From Chitinophaga pinensis (GTDB lineage: Bacteria > Bacteroidota > Bacteroidia > Chitinophagales > Chitinophagaceae), in assembly GCA_945897185.1 (NCBI GenBank), contig CAMDFC010000002.1, positions 32,218-96,217 of the forward strand: a stretch of 64,000 nt of DNA, read 5' to 3'. The notes below the pieces were generated by a model. The model did not search any database and had not been told where the DNA came from. It worked only from the letters and a program-made list of their open reading frames with translations. Made by a program: the position numbers and the translations under genes. Positions 1 to 10,015 of this stretch are shown one piece after another; the first letter of the stretch is position 1; every line of letters starts with the position of its first letter.

Positions 1-92
1 TTTTCATTTTTTTCTTTTTCTAATTTTGAAGATAAATAAAAATCACATTTGGTTTATTTACTGTTTAATGTATTGGATTCTAATTTTTATAT

Positions 93-1247
93 TTGCCTGT
101 GTTCAAAAAGAATAATTTACCCAGATTAGCTATCTCTATCTATTTTTTCTTCAGTGGTTTGGTGTTCTCAAGCTGGGTTTCGAGGATCCCGCATATCAAA
201 GATGAATTCGGATTTAATGAGGCAGAGCTGGGAGGCATTTTGTTTATGCTTCCCCTTGGGTCGATTGCTGCTTTACCGATATCGGGTTGGCTGGTTCAAA
301 AGTTTTCTAGTCGGGTTATTGGATTGCTGAGTATTCTCTTATATACGGTTCTTTTGTATGGTATTGCAGCAGCGGATCAGGTTTTTCAGTTGTCTGTTAC
401 GCTGTTCCTCTTTGGAGTTGTTGGTAATTTTTGCAACATCGCTTTAAATGCCCAAGGGCTTTCTATTCAGGAGCGCATAAATAAGCCGATTCTTTCCAGT
501 TTACATGCCATGTGGAGCTTAGGAGCATTTGTTGCCGCGGCCATCAGTGGGTGGTCTATGAAGATGGGCTATTCAACCGACTTGCATTTTTTATTGGTCG
601 CAGTACTTGCATCTTTTGTGGCCTTGGTTTTGGTTTATTTATTTGTTGATGATGTTGTTGGTGATGATGGCAGGGAACAAAAAATATTTGTATTGCCCAA
701 CCGCAGCCTGCTTTTATTGGGTATTATTTGTTTTTGTGTGGCGATGACTGAAGGCGCAATGGCAGATTGGAGCTCGCTGTATTACAGACAAGTAGCCAAC
801 GAAATGCACAATGTAAGTACTGCTGGATATACCGCTTTTGCATTTTGTATGGCGACAGGTAGGTTTGTGGGAGATTTTTTTATTCATCGGTTTGGTCATT
901 CTCGGGTGCTTAAGTTCAATGGCGGATTGATTTTAACCGGTATTGTGTTAGCACTTACTGTATCAATACCCGCTGTTGTAATTCTAGGATTTGCATTGGT
1001 TGGATTTGGTGTTTCTTCTGGTATACCAATAGTGTATATGTTGTCTGCGAAAAACAAAACCATGGCACCTGCTGCTGCCTTGGCTGCGGTGAGTAGCCTT
1101 GGGTTTACAGGATTCTTAATTGGTCCGCCTATCATTGGCTTTATTGCTCAGCTCACAGGATTGCGTTATGCATTAACCATTGTGGCTTTAATGGGATTAA
1201 TTGTTTGGGTGCTCTCCATGCGCGTGAAGTCTGGCAAGCTTAGTTGA
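93..1247 (+). CDS. MFS transporter (sugar permease-like)
   Basis: 384-aa ORF with many hydrophobic helices; 'FSSWVSRIPHIKDEFG' N-terminus typical of MFS. Start is non-ATG (TTG 93 or more likely GTG 99). Confidence 0.8.
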   Translation: MPVFKKNNLPRLAISIYFFFSGLVFSSWVSRIPHIKDEFGFNEAELGGILFMLPLGSIAALPISGWLVQKFSSRVIGLLSILLYTVLLYGIAAADQVFQLSVTLFLFGVVGNFCNIALNAQGLSIQERINKPILSSLHAMWSLGAFVAAAISGWSMKMGYSTDLHFLLVAVLASFVALVLVYLFVDDVVGDDGREQKIFVLPNRSLLLLGIICFCVAMTEGAMADWSSLYYRQVANEMHNVSTAGYTAFAFCMATGRFVGDFFIHRFGHSRVLKFNGGLILTGIVLALTVSIPAVVILGFALVGFGVSSGIPIVYMLSAKNKTMAPAAALAAVSSLGFTGFLIGPPIIGFIAQLTGLRYALTIVALMGLIVWVLSMRVKSGKLS

Positions 1248-1791
1248 GCGAAGGATCTAAAGGATAGTTGATGATTTGTTTGAATTCATCACCCAATAGT
1301 TTGACCGCGTTTTTCCAAATCAAAGTTGATTGTGTGTGGAAGACCAATTCTTGGTTTGATGGAGCACAGAGCCAGCTTTTCTCTTTTATTTCTTCTTCCA
1401 ATTGACCGCCTTCCCACCCCGAATAGCCAACAATAAACCTTATTTTATTTTCATCAATGGAGTTTGTTAATACCAGTTCTTTGATTTTGTCAAAATCACC
1501 GCCCCAATATATGCCTGCGTTGATGTGTATGCCTCCTGGGATAATTTCTGGCATGCAGTGTAGGAAAAACATTTGTTCTTTGCCAACGGGACCACCGTCG
1601 TATAAAGGAAGGGTGCAGCTTGATAAATCTTCAACCAAATCCCCAACCAGATGATCAATTTTTTGATTGATGGTAAATCCAACAAAACCATCTTCTTGCT
1701 TTTGACACACGAGAACGACCGACCTTTGAAAATTTGTGTCTTTCATAAAAGGCTCTGCAATGAGTAAGGATCCTTTTTCTGGGATGTTCAT
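1240..1791 (-). CDS. YqgE/AlgH family protein
   Basis: 183 aa; 'GSLLIAEPFMKDTNFQRSVVLVC', 'GGPVGKEQMFFLH' and 'GYSGWEGGQLEEEI' motifs of the YqgE/AlgH family. Confidence 0.9.
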   Translation of the reverse strand: MNIPEKGSLLIAEPFMKDTNFQRSVVLVCQKQEDGFVGFTINQKIDHLVGDLVEDLSSCTLPLYDGGPVGKEQMFFLHCMPEIIPGGIHINAGIYWGGDFDKIKELVLTNSIDENKIRFIVGYSGWEGGQLEEEIKEKSWLCAPSNQELVFHTQSTLIWKNAVKLLGDEFKQIINYPLDPSLN

Positions 1792-1842
1792 AAACCTAAG
1801 TTAAATAAATTCCATATCTGTATCTTCATCAAGCCGCAAACT

Positions 1843-1850
1843 TATTTTTG
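1843..1850 (+). promoter_or_regulatory. Candidate Bacteroidota -7 element (TATTTTTG) for histidine kinase
   Basis: Matches TAnnTTTG, 7 nt before the ATG at 1858; no clear -33 TTTG box. Confidence 0.4.
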
Positions 1851-1857
1851 TCTTTAC

Positions 1858-3201
1858 ATGAAAAAGTCTTTTTCAATAATTACTGTTTTGATTACTATCT
1901 CGTTGATAGGAATTATTGGTATTCAATATTCTTGGTTAAAGAATGTTGCTGCAATACGGAAAGATCAAATAGCGGGCAAGGTAGACATGGTTGAGTTTGA
2001 GGTTGTTGAAGCGCTTGTAGATGAAAAAATGCAATATGTACCACAATTGCCAATAGATGGTTTACCAAAGGGTGGGCAAGAACAACTTTTAGAAATGATT
2101 CGTCCGCAGACCATAGCGGAAAGATTTTCTGTATCTGAAATACAAAATAAATTTGAAAAAGCATTTGAAACCAATGGGTTGAAAGGTGCAAAATTTCAGT
2201 TTGCTGTTTTGTCTGATGCAAACAATCTTGGTCCGGATTTGGCTTCCCCAGACTATGGGAAACACTATGAAATGGGACTAAAAGATTCAGTAAACTATTG
2301 GATTCATGTATGGCCATTGGTATCATTGTCTGGAGACGATTCAAAATTGCTCGCGCCAGACGAAAAACTGGTGCTTATTATTTATGACATGCAAGATTTT
2401 GTGATGCGTTCTATAGGATGGATGATTGGCGTGGCAGTTCTTTTTACATTGATCATCATTGCTGCATTTTTTCTTACTATTCGCACCATACTCACCCAGA
2501 AAAAATTGAGTGAGATGAAGACGGATTTTATAAACAACATGACGCATGAACTCAGAACGCCTATTGCAACCATCTCTATTGCTGTTGATACACTAAAAAA
2601 TGAGAAAGTGATTGGTAGTCGGGATCAGTTATTGGCAATTGGACAAATCATTAAGAATGAAAACCTGCGTATGAATACCCAGGTTGAACAAATATTGCAA
2701 GCCGCACAACTTGATATTGACCAAGTGTTAAAGGGGAAAGTAGAACTTCATGTACATGAGGTAATGAAAAAATTGCAGGAGAAGTTTGCGCTTCAGGTTG
2801 ATGAGAAAAATGCAATTGTAACTTATTCACTTGAGGCAAGTGATGATAAAGTACTTGGCCATCCTGTTCATTTTGTAAATATGGTTAGTAACCTAATTGA
2901 CAATGCCTTAAAATATGCTAAAGAAGACATGGATCCTGTTATTGAAGTCTCTACCTACAACCATAAAAAGCATCTTGTAATCAGTGTGAAAGATAATGGC
3001 ATTGGAATGACTAAGGAAACCGTATCAAAGATTTTTGATAAATTTTATCGTGCACATACAGGTGATGTACACAATGTAAAAGGTTTTGGATTGGGTTTAA
3101 ATTATACACGCAAAATGGTAGAAGCACATCAGGGTAGTATAGATGTTCAAAGTACCCTCGATAAGGGAAGCACATTTAAAATTTCAATACCACTTGTTTA
3201 G
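1858..3201 (+). CDS. Sensor histidine kinase (two TM segments, HisKA + HATPase_c)
   Basis: 447 aa; H-box 'MTHELRTPIATI', N-box 'NLIDNALKYA', G-boxes 'DNGIGM' and 'GFGLGLNYTRKMVEAHQG'. Confidence 0.92.
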   Translation: MKKSFSIITVLITISLIGIIGIQYSWLKNVAAIRKDQIAGKVDMVEFEVVEALVDEKMQYVPQLPIDGLPKGGQEQLLEMIRPQTIAERFSVSEIQNKFEKAFETNGLKGAKFQFAVLSDANNLGPDLASPDYGKHYEMGLKDSVNYWIHVWPLVSLSGDDSKLLAPDEKLVLIIYDMQDFVMRSIGWMIGVAVLFTLIIIAAFFLTIRTILTQKKLSEMKTDFINNMTHELRTPIATISIAVDTLKNEKVIGSRDQLLAIGQIIKNENLRMNTQVEQILQAAQLDIDQVLKGKVELHVHEVMKKLQEKFALQVDEKNAIVTYSLEASDDKVLGHPVHFVNMVSNLIDNALKYAKEDMDPVIEVSTYNHKKHLVISVKDNGIGMTKETVSKIFDKFYRAHTGDVHNVKGFGLGLNYTRKMVEAHQGSIDVQSTLDKGSTFKISIPLV

Positions 3202-4437
3202 TTATTTATCTAGAAACAAGATTGACCCGTCTCCATAACTTAGAAATCGATATCTGTTCAATAGGGCATTTTCATAAACATCTTTCCAGCGTTTACCAAC
3301 AATGGCAGCAATCAGCAGTAGTAAAGTAGATTGTGGTTGGTGGAAATTAGTAATTAGCGCACGTACCACTTTAAATGAGTATCCAGGTGTAATACAAATG
3401 CCAGTATGTCCATTCAAAGTAGTTACATTTTGCAGTTTCATTTGGCGCAGTAAAAATTGAAAAACCAATGGTGATTCAGGTGTTTCAATTTCACTCCATT
3501 CAAAATGATCCCATTGGTTCAGGTGCAGTGCATTTAAATTTATTTTTTCCTTATTGTGCATTAAGGAAAGTCCAATCCAATACAAGCTTTCAATTGTACG
3601 TAACGAAGTTGTTCCTACTGCTACAATCATCTTAGTGACATCTGCTAGCGTTGCAACCGCTTCCATTGTTACTTCAAAATATTCTTCATGCATTGCATGA
3701 TCAGCAATGGTAGACGTTGTAACAGGTTTGAATGTTCCTGCACCAACATGCAGCGTAAGAAATGAGTGATTAATATCCTTTTTCTTCAGTGAAGAAAAAA
3801 TAGTTTCTGTGAAATGCAAACCTGCTGTTGGTGCTGCAACAGATCCCTCTTGTTTTGCATACACTGTCTGATACCTGGTTTTGTCTGCTTCTGTATTTTC
3901 TCTTTTGATATAGGGAGGTAGTGGGATGAATCCGGCTTTTAAAAGAACATCACTAAAAGTAATTTCTTCGTTCCATTCAAACTCAATTAAACAATAGGTT
4001 TCATGCTTTTCAATGCTTCTTGCAAATACAACTGTAGTAGCTGCATCCCCGTTAATTTCAAGGGATAACGCTTCATTTTTTTTCCATTTCTTACTCCCCC
4101 CAACTAAACATTTCCATCGTGTTTTACCCAGACGATAAAGGTTTTCATAATTTCCATTTTCAGGTTCTAATAAAAATATTTCTATCCCACCACCTGTATG
4201 CTTTTTAAATTTTAATCTGGCTGCAATAACCCTTGTATTGTTAAATACCAATTGCGCATACTGAGGTAAATGAATGGCCAGGTCTTTGTATTGGGAATGC
4301 GTTATCTGGCCATCTTTATAGACGAGCAGTCTAGAACCATCCCTCTGTTCTGTGGGTTCAAATGCAATCTGTTCTAGTGGTAATTCATAGCTGAATTCCT
4401 CCATTTTGATTTCAGGAAGGGCGCTTTGTTTGTTCAT
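3202..4437 (-). CDS. queA: S-adenosylmethionine:tRNA ribosyltransferase-isomerase
   Basis: 'YELPLEQIAFEPTEQRDGSRLLV', 'LPPYIKRE', 'AAPTAGLHFT' and 'LHVGAGTFKPV' motifs of QueA. Confidence 0.93.
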   Translation of the reverse strand: MNKQSALPEIKMEEFSYELPLEQIAFEPTEQRDGSRLLVYKDGQITHSQYKDLAIHLPQYAQLVFNNTRVIAARLKFKKHTGGGIEIFLLEPENGNYENLYRLGKTRWKCLVGGSKKWKKNEALSLEINGDAATTVVFARSIEKHETYCLIEFEWNEEITFSDVLLKAGFIPLPPYIKRENTEADKTRYQTVYAKQEGSVAAPTAGLHFTETIFSSLKKKDINHSFLTLHVGAGTFKPVTTSTIADHAMHEEYFEVTMEAVATLADVTKMIVAVGTTSLRTIESLYWIGLSLMHNKEKINLNALHLNQWDHFEWSEIETPESPLVFQFLLRQMKLQNVTTLNGHTGICITPGYSFKVVRALITNFHQPQSTLLLLIAAIVGKRWKDVYENALLNRYRFLSYGDGSILFLDK

Positions 4438-4560
4438 TTTTGTTAACTATTCACAGGTTATGCACATGCTTTTGGTGTAAACGCACACGAATTTGACCTT
4501 TTTTCCCTGAAAGCCAATAGGAGAAGGGATTTCAGCTGTGGATAAATATAGAATTCAATT

Positions 4561-4600
4561 TTGGGGTTCAAAAGTGGGATTTTGTGTTATTTTGTGTCAA
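4561..4600 (+). promoter_or_regulatory. Four 10-bp-period GTG/GGG-core direct repeats upstream of mraZ (candidate MraZ operator)
   Basis: ttggggttca|aaagtgggat|tttgtgttat|tttgtgtcaa; ends 29 bp before the mraZ ATG. Confidence 0.5.
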
Positions 4601-4629
4601 TAAATGTTTTTTCATTTAAAAGATTCATA

Positions 4630-5088
4630 ATGATAGGGTTCATCGGCGAATACGAGGCTACCATCGATAGCAAAGGTAGGTTTCTTCTCCCGGCAGGCAT
4701 AAAAAAACAGCTGCCAGAGGGACAGATTCTTGTTTTTGTAATCAACCGTGGTTTTGAAAAATGTCTCTCGATGTATCCTATGGAAAGTTGGGCACCGCTT
4801 TACCATAGTATCAGCTCATTGAATGACTTTGACCCAAAGGTTAGGGAATTCAGGCGTTACTTTTTGAATGGTGCCATGCAGATTGAGGTGGATGGTGCTG
4901 GCAGGTTATTGCTACCAAAGAGTTTAATGGAGCATGCTGGCTTAGAGAAAGATATTGTGTTGGTTTCTGCAGTTAATAAAATGGAAATATGGGATAAAAA
5001 TAAGTATCAGCAGTTCTTTGAAAACTTTTCACCCGAAACTTTCAGTGGTCTTGCTGCTGAAGTGATGACAAAGAAAGAGCAACATTGA
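4630..5088 (+). CDS. mraZ: Division/cell wall cluster transcriptional regulator MraZ
   Basis: 'FIGEYEATIDSKGRFLLPAGIKKQL' and 'DGAGRLLLPKSLMEHAGL' SpoVT/AbrB-like repeats; first gene of the dcw cluster; ATG at 4630 preferred over the ORF-track start at 4561. Confidence 0.93.
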   Translation: MIGFIGEYEATIDSKGRFLLPAGIKKQLPEGQILVFVINRGFEKCLSMYPMESWAPLYHSISSLNDFDPKVREFRRYFLNGAMQIEVDGAGRLLLPKSLMEHAGLEKDIVLVSAVNKMEIWDKNKYQQFFENFSPETFSGLAAEVMTKKEQH

Positions 5089-5100
5089 TAAAATGAAACA

Positions 5101-6048
5101 ATGATGCCAAACGAGCAAAAATCGAATAAGGTAGGAACAGATGATAATCATCCCTACCATGTTCCGGTGATGCTCAAAGAAGCGGTAGACGCCTTGTCTA
5201 TTGTTCCTTCTGGCATTTATGTGGATTGTACTTTTGGTGGTGGCGGACACGCTAGAGAAATTCTTTCCAGGCTCAACGAAAATGGAAGGCTTTACGCTTT
5301 TGATCAGGATCCTGATGCAAAAGCCAATTTGACTGCTGATACGCGTCTGGTATTCGTCCCCCACAATTTTCGTCACCTTGCCCGCTTTCTTCGTCTTTAC
5401 CAAATTCAGCAGGTGGATGGCATTTTAGCAGACCTAGGCGTGAGTAGCCACCAGTTTGACGAACCCGCTCGTGGTTTTTCAATCCGTTATGATGCGCCCT
5501 TGGATATGCGCATGGACAATGCAGTAGGGATTACTGCTGCTGAACTTATTTCGCAATCGAGTCCAGAACAGCTGCAATTGATTTTTCAAGAATATGGGGA
5601 GGTTACCAATGCAAAGACCTTGTCTCATTTGTTGATCAACCACATCCGCCTCCAGCCCATTGTAACGGTAAATGACCTCAAGAGCACACTTGCACCTGTT
5701 GTAAAAGGAAACCCAAACAAGTATTTCGCCCAAGTTTTTCAGGCATTGCGCATGGCGGTAAATGATGAAGTGGGGTCATTAAAAGATTTGATGCAGCAGG
5801 CTGCTTCAGTGTTGAAGCCAGGAGGAAGAATGTCGGTCATAACCTTTCATAGCATTGAAGATAGAATTGTAAAAAACTTCTTTCGAGATGGCGCAATTGA
5901 GGAGCAGGATATTGATCCTGTGTATGGTACAAAAAAGGAGTCGCCATTCAGTCTCTTTAACAAGAAGCCGATTGAACCAACTGCTGAAGAGGTGAAAAGT
6001 AATCCAAGATCGAGGAGTGCAAGATTGAGGGTGGGAATCAAAAATTAG
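5101..6048 (+). CDS. rsmH: 16S rRNA (cytosine(1402)-N(4))-methyltransferase
   Basis: 'YHVPVMLKEAVDAL', 'DCTFGGGGHAREIL', 'GILADLGVSSHQFD' and 'SRSARLRV' motifs. Confidence 0.95.
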   Translation: MMPNEQKSNKVGTDDNHPYHVPVMLKEAVDALSIVPSGIYVDCTFGGGGHAREILSRLNENGRLYAFDQDPDAKANLTADTRLVFVPHNFRHLARFLRLYQIQQVDGILADLGVSSHQFDEPARGFSIRYDAPLDMRMDNAVGITAAELISQSSPEQLQLIFQEYGEVTNAKTLSHLLINHIRLQPIVTVNDLKSTLAPVVKGNPNKYFAQVFQALRMAVNDEVGSLKDLMQQAASVLKPGGRMSVITFHSIEDRIVKNFFRDGAIEEQDIDPVYGTKKESPFSLFNKKPIEPTAEEVKSNPRSRSARLRVGIKN

Positions 6049-6065
6049 AAATTATAAAATTCGAT

Positions 6066-6398
6066 ATGTCAGAAAAAAAGAAAGAAGGTAAGTGGTTGTT
6101 CATCAATCAAGTTTGGTTGGTGAAGAATGTACCTTTTTTTCTCTACTTGTCGGCCTTAGCTGTTTTATACATCTATAATGTACATCATGCAGAAAAAGCC
6201 ATCAAGGACATCAACAAAACATCCCGAGACTTGAAAAACCAACAATACCAATTCAAAATGGTCAGGAGCGAATGGATGTTCATGACCAAACAATCCGAAG
6301 TAGTAAAAGCGATGGAAGCCTCCGGGATCAAAGAGATCCTGGAGCCTCCAATCGCAATTTTAGATTCAGTAGAAAATGACAGTAAAAAAACAGATTAG
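6066..6398 (+). CDS. ftsL: FtsL-like cell division protein
   Basis: 110 aa, single TM, coiled-coil; located between rsmH and ftsI as expected for FtsL. Confidence 0.75.
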   Translation: MSEKKKEGKWLFINQVWLVKNVPFFLYLSALAVLYIYNVHHAEKAIKDINKTSRDLKNQQYQFKMVRSEWMFMTKQSEVVKAMEASGIKEILEPPIAILDSVENDSKKTD

Positions 6399-6403
6399 AT
6401 AAA

Positions 6404-8542
6404 TTGGAAGCAAAGAAAGACATACTGTGGCGTAGTTACCTCGTTTACATGGGAATGATGGTATTTGGCATTTTTGTATTTGCCAAAGCCTTTTACATTC
6501 AGCGTGTTGAAGGGGCCTATTGGAAGTCGTTAAGCGACAGCCTTCATTTGCAATACAGAGAAATGGATGCCGAACGCGGAACTATTTATAGTGAGGATGG
6601 AAGGATGTTGAGCAGTTCTATTCCATTTTTTGATATCTACTTGGATTTCGGTGCTGATGGAATTCAGGAGAAAGACGGTAAGAGATTTAAAGACAATATA
6701 GACAGTGTTTCGATTTATCTGTCTTCTATTTTGGGTGAGGGAACAGCAGCAGAATACAAGAGGGAATTGATGAATGTATTTGAACGCCAGAACAGGTACT
6801 ACCTCTTGCATAAAAATATTGGGTTTAAGCAATACCAGGCATTGAGAGACATCGGTTTTATCAAAAAAAATAAAAATAAGAACGGATTTATTTTTGTTGA
6901 AAAAGAGAAGCGATTAACTCCGTTTGGTTTGCTTGCAAATAGAACCATCGGACTATCACGTGAGTATACAGATGGAAGTGGAAATGTAGTAACGAAAAAT
7001 GTGGGTTTAGAGAAAACGTACGATAGTTTTTTAAAAGGGGTAACTGGTAAACGTTTGGTAAGAAGGGTTGCTGGTGGTGCATTTGTTCCGGTTGAAGGTT
7101 CAGAAATTGAACCACAAAATGGAAGTGACGTGATGACTACTATTGATGTGAATATCCAGGATGTTGTAGAACAGGCCTTGTTAAAAGTTATGACGGAAAA
7201 TGAATGTACCAATGGTACATGCATAGTGATGGAAGTTAAAACAGGTAAAATAAAAGCAATCGCAAACCTCGGTCGTCAGCCTGATGGTTCTTACTCAGAA
7301 GATTTCAATTACGCAATTACAAAATCAGAACCTGGATCTACCTTTAAGTTGGTAACGATGTTGGCTGGGTTAGAAGATCAATACATCAACCTTAATTCAA
7401 CAGTAAATCTGGAGGGAGGTAAATGGAGTTTTAGTAACAGAACGGTATGGGACAGTGAAAGGCACCACAGAACTGATGTTACCTATCAACAAGCGTTTGA
7501 GCTGAGTTCGAATGTAGGTATGGCTAAGTTGGCAGTTAATCATTATTACAAGCAACCAGAGAAGTTTATTGCACATTTAAAAAGGTTGAAACTAGATCAA
7601 CCAACTGGTATTGATTTGATTGGAGAGTCCAATCCTTCCATTCCTAATACAACCAGCAAAACTTGGAGTAGTGTTGCATTGCCTTGGATTAGTTTTGGCT
7701 ACAACATCGCAATTAGTCCGCTTCAAACGCTTACCATATACAATGCAGTTGCTAATGGAGGCAAGATGATGAAGCCTTATCTGGTGAATGCGGTAATGCA
7801 AGACGGAAAATTAATTAAAGAATTTAAGCCTTCGGTTGCACTTGATTCTATTTGTAGCAAAACAACTTTGGATCAGCTAAAGACCTGTTTAGAAGGGGTG
7901 GTTACTTCAGGTACCGGAAAGAGTTTACAAAGTCCTTTTTTCTCTTTTGCTGGCAAAACTGGAACTGCGCAAGTAGCCAATGGAAATAAGGGATATACCG
8001 AACATATTTATCAAGCTTCATTTGCTGGATATTTTCCAGCCGACAATCCAAAATACTCTTGCATTGTTGTTATCAAGAACAAACCTTTTGCAGCACGTTA
8101 TTATGGTGCTTTGGTAGCTGGACCTGTTTTTAGAGAGATTGCGAATAAGTTGTTTACTGTGGATGCGGAACTCTATGCCAATTACAAGCATACTGTTTTT
8201 ACTGATAGTACGAAAGCTGTTTGGAAAGGATCTGCAAAAGACTTCAATACCATTGCCAAACAGCTAAAATCTAAAATTGTCGATACTGGAAAAAAAGGTG
8301 ATTGGAGTACAGTAAACGCCAACCGAAGTCAAGTGCAGTCTGATCATTGGAGAGTGGAAAACGGAACAATGCCAGACTTGAAGGGATTTGGATTAAAAGA
8401 TGCATTGGAGCTTTTAGAGAAACAACAATTACAAGTGATAGCAACTGGTAAAGGGAAAGTAGTTGGTCAGTCCATTCTTCCTGGTACCCCAGTTCAACGT
8501 AGACAAACTGTATACTTAAACCTCGCCAACCCGATAGAATAA
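6404..8542 (+). CDS. ftsI: Division-specific transpeptidase FtsI/PBP3 with C-terminal PASTA domain
   Basis: 'AERGTIYSEDGRML', SxxK 'EPGSTFKLVTM', 'SSN' and 'KTGTAQ' motifs; C-terminal 'MPDLKGFGLKDALELLEKQ' PASTA. Annotated start codon is TTG. Confidence 0.92.
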   Translation: MEAKKDILWRSYLVYMGMMVFGIFVFAKAFYIQRVEGAYWKSLSDSLHLQYREMDAERGTIYSEDGRMLSSSIPFFDIYLDFGADGIQEKDGKRFKDNIDSVSIYLSSILGEGTAAEYKRELMNVFERQNRYYLLHKNIGFKQYQALRDIGFIKKNKNKNGFIFVEKEKRLTPFGLLANRTIGLSREYTDGSGNVVTKNVGLEKTYDSFLKGVTGKRLVRRVAGGAFVPVEGSEIEPQNGSDVMTTIDVNIQDVVEQALLKVMTENECTNGTCIVMEVKTGKIKAIANLGRQPDGSYSEDFNYAITKSEPGSTFKLVTMLAGLEDQYINLNSTVNLEGGKWSFSNRTVWDSERHHRTDVTYQQAFELSSNVGMAKLAVNHYYKQPEKFIAHLKRLKLDQPTGIDLIGESNPSIPNTTSKTWSSVALPWISFGYNIAISPLQTLTIYNAVANGGKMMKPYLVNAVMQDGKLIKEFKPSVALDSICSKTTLDQLKTCLEGVVTSGTGKSLQSPFFSFAGKTGTAQVANGNKGYTEHIYQASFAGYFPADNPKYSCIVVIKNKPFAARYYGALVAGPVFREIANKLFTVDAELYANYKHTVFTDSTKAVWKGSAKDFNTIAKQLKSKIVDTGKKGDWSTVNANRSQVQSDHWRVENGTMPDLKGFGLKDALELLEKQQLQVIATGKGKVVGQSILPGTPVQRRQTVYLNLANPIE

Positions 8543-8543
8543 T

Positions 8544-10010
8544 ATGCCATTGTTACAAAACATATTATACAAGGTTAGTATTAAAGCACTGGTTGGCAAG
8601 ACCAATGTGGAGGTGTCTACTATTGCAATCGACTCACGAAAAGTAGAAGCGGGTGGTTGCTTTATTGCAATACATGGTGGCGCCCAAGATGGGCATCATT
8701 TTATAAATGCAGCAATTGATAAAGGTGCTATTGTAATTGTTTGTGCGGTAATGCCTACACAAATTCATACTGGGATTGTATATGTGCAAGTAGATGATAC
8801 AGCAACGGCTGCAGGAAAAATGGCCCATGCTTTCTATGGAGAGCCCAGTAAGCAACTGAAGCTGGTGGGTGTTACAGGCACCAATGGAAAAACAACCGTA
8901 GCTACACTGTTGTATAAATTATTTACATCAATGGATGTGCAAGCTGGGTTAATATCCACAGTCTGCAACATCATCAATGGAGAACTGATTCCGTCAACCC
9001 ATACTACTCCCGATGTAATCAGTTTAAATCAATTGTTGAAGCGTATGGTTGATGCTGGTTGCACCCATGCCTTTATGGAAGTGAGTAGCCATGCTATTCA
9101 TCAACAGCGGGTAAATGGACTCCAATTTGCCGGAGGGGTATTTACCAACATAACACATGATCACCTTGATTACCATAAAACATTTGATGAGTACATCAGG
9201 GTAAAAAAATCATTTTTTGATGGTTTATCCGATGCTACTTTTTCTATTTCAAATATGGATGATAGAAATGGGGCAATCATGTTGCAGAATACAAAGGGGG
9301 ATAAATTCTACTACAGTTTAAAATCAATTGCAGATTTTAAAGGGAAAATTGTAGAAAATGCAATTACAGGATTACAAATGATTATCAATGAGCTGGAGGT
9401 GCATTTCAGGCTTATAGGAGAATTCAATGCATATAATTTATTGGCTGTTTACGCAACTGCTATTTGTTTGGGGGAAGACAGGCAAGATGTGTTACAGAAT
9501 CTAAGTAACCTAACCGGTGCGGAGGGGAGGTTTGATTATTTATTGTCTGAAAATGAAGCCATTATTGGAATAGTAGATTACGCACATACCCCAGATGCAT
9601 TATTGAATGTGCTTTCAACAATTAAAAAACTACAAAAAGGAGGAGAGCAGATAATTACTGTTGTTGGATGCGGTGGTGATCGTGATAAATCAAAACGAAA
9701 ATTGATGGCAGCGGTGGCAGCAGAATTTAGCAACAAGGCAATTTTTACTTCAGACAATCCAAGAAGTGAAGAGCCAGCATCTATTCTGCAAGATATGCAT
9801 GCAGGTCTTGATGCAGAGATGCAAAAGAAGGTGCTGACAATTATCGACAGAAAAGAAGCAATTCGAACCGCAGTGATGTTGGCAAAGCCAGCTGATATTA
9901 TTTTGGTTGCAGGAAAGGGACATGAAAAATACCAAGAAATCAAGGGTGAGCGATTTCCATTTGATGATAAAGAAGTTTTGATATCAGTGATTAAAGAATT
10001 AAAGAAATAA
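8544..10010 (+). CDS. murE: UDP-N-acetylmuramoyl-L-alanyl-D-glutamate ligase
   Basis: 'VGVTGTNGKTTVATLL', 'DYAHTPDALLNVL', 'FTSDNPRSEEP' (DNPR is the meso-DAP type motif). Confidence 0.94.
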   Translation: MPLLQNILYKVSIKALVGKTNVEVSTIAIDSRKVEAGGCFIAIHGGAQDGHHFINAAIDKGAIVIVCAVMPTQIHTGIVYVQVDDTATAAGKMAHAFYGEPSKQLKLVGVTGTNGKTTVATLLYKLFTSMDVQAGLISTVCNIINGELIPSTHTTPDVISLNQLLKRMVDAGCTHAFMEVSSHAIHQQRVNGLQFAGGVFTNITHDHLDYHKTFDEYIRVKKSFFDGLSDATFSISNMDDRNGAIMLQNTKGDKFYYSLKSIADFKGKIVENAITGLQMIINELEVHFRLIGEFNAYNLLAVYATAICLGEDRQDVLQNLSNLTGAEGRFDYLLSENEAIIGIVDYAHTPDALLNVLSTIKKLQKGGEQIITVVGCGGDRDKSKRKLMAAVAAEFSNKAIFTSDNPRSEEPASILQDMHAGLDAEMQKKVLTIIDRKEAIRTAVMLAKPADIILVAGKGHEKYQEIKGERFPFDDKEVLISVIKELKK

Positions 10011-10015
10011 CAAGC

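Noticed and set aside
1913-2344. 143-aa minus-strand ORF opposite the histidine kinase
   Set aside because: Low-complexity His/Gln/Leu-rich translation fully antisense to a well-supported kinase gene.
6799-7224. 141-aa minus-strand ORF opposite ftsI
   Set aside because: Antisense to a conserved transpeptidase, no recognisable motifs.
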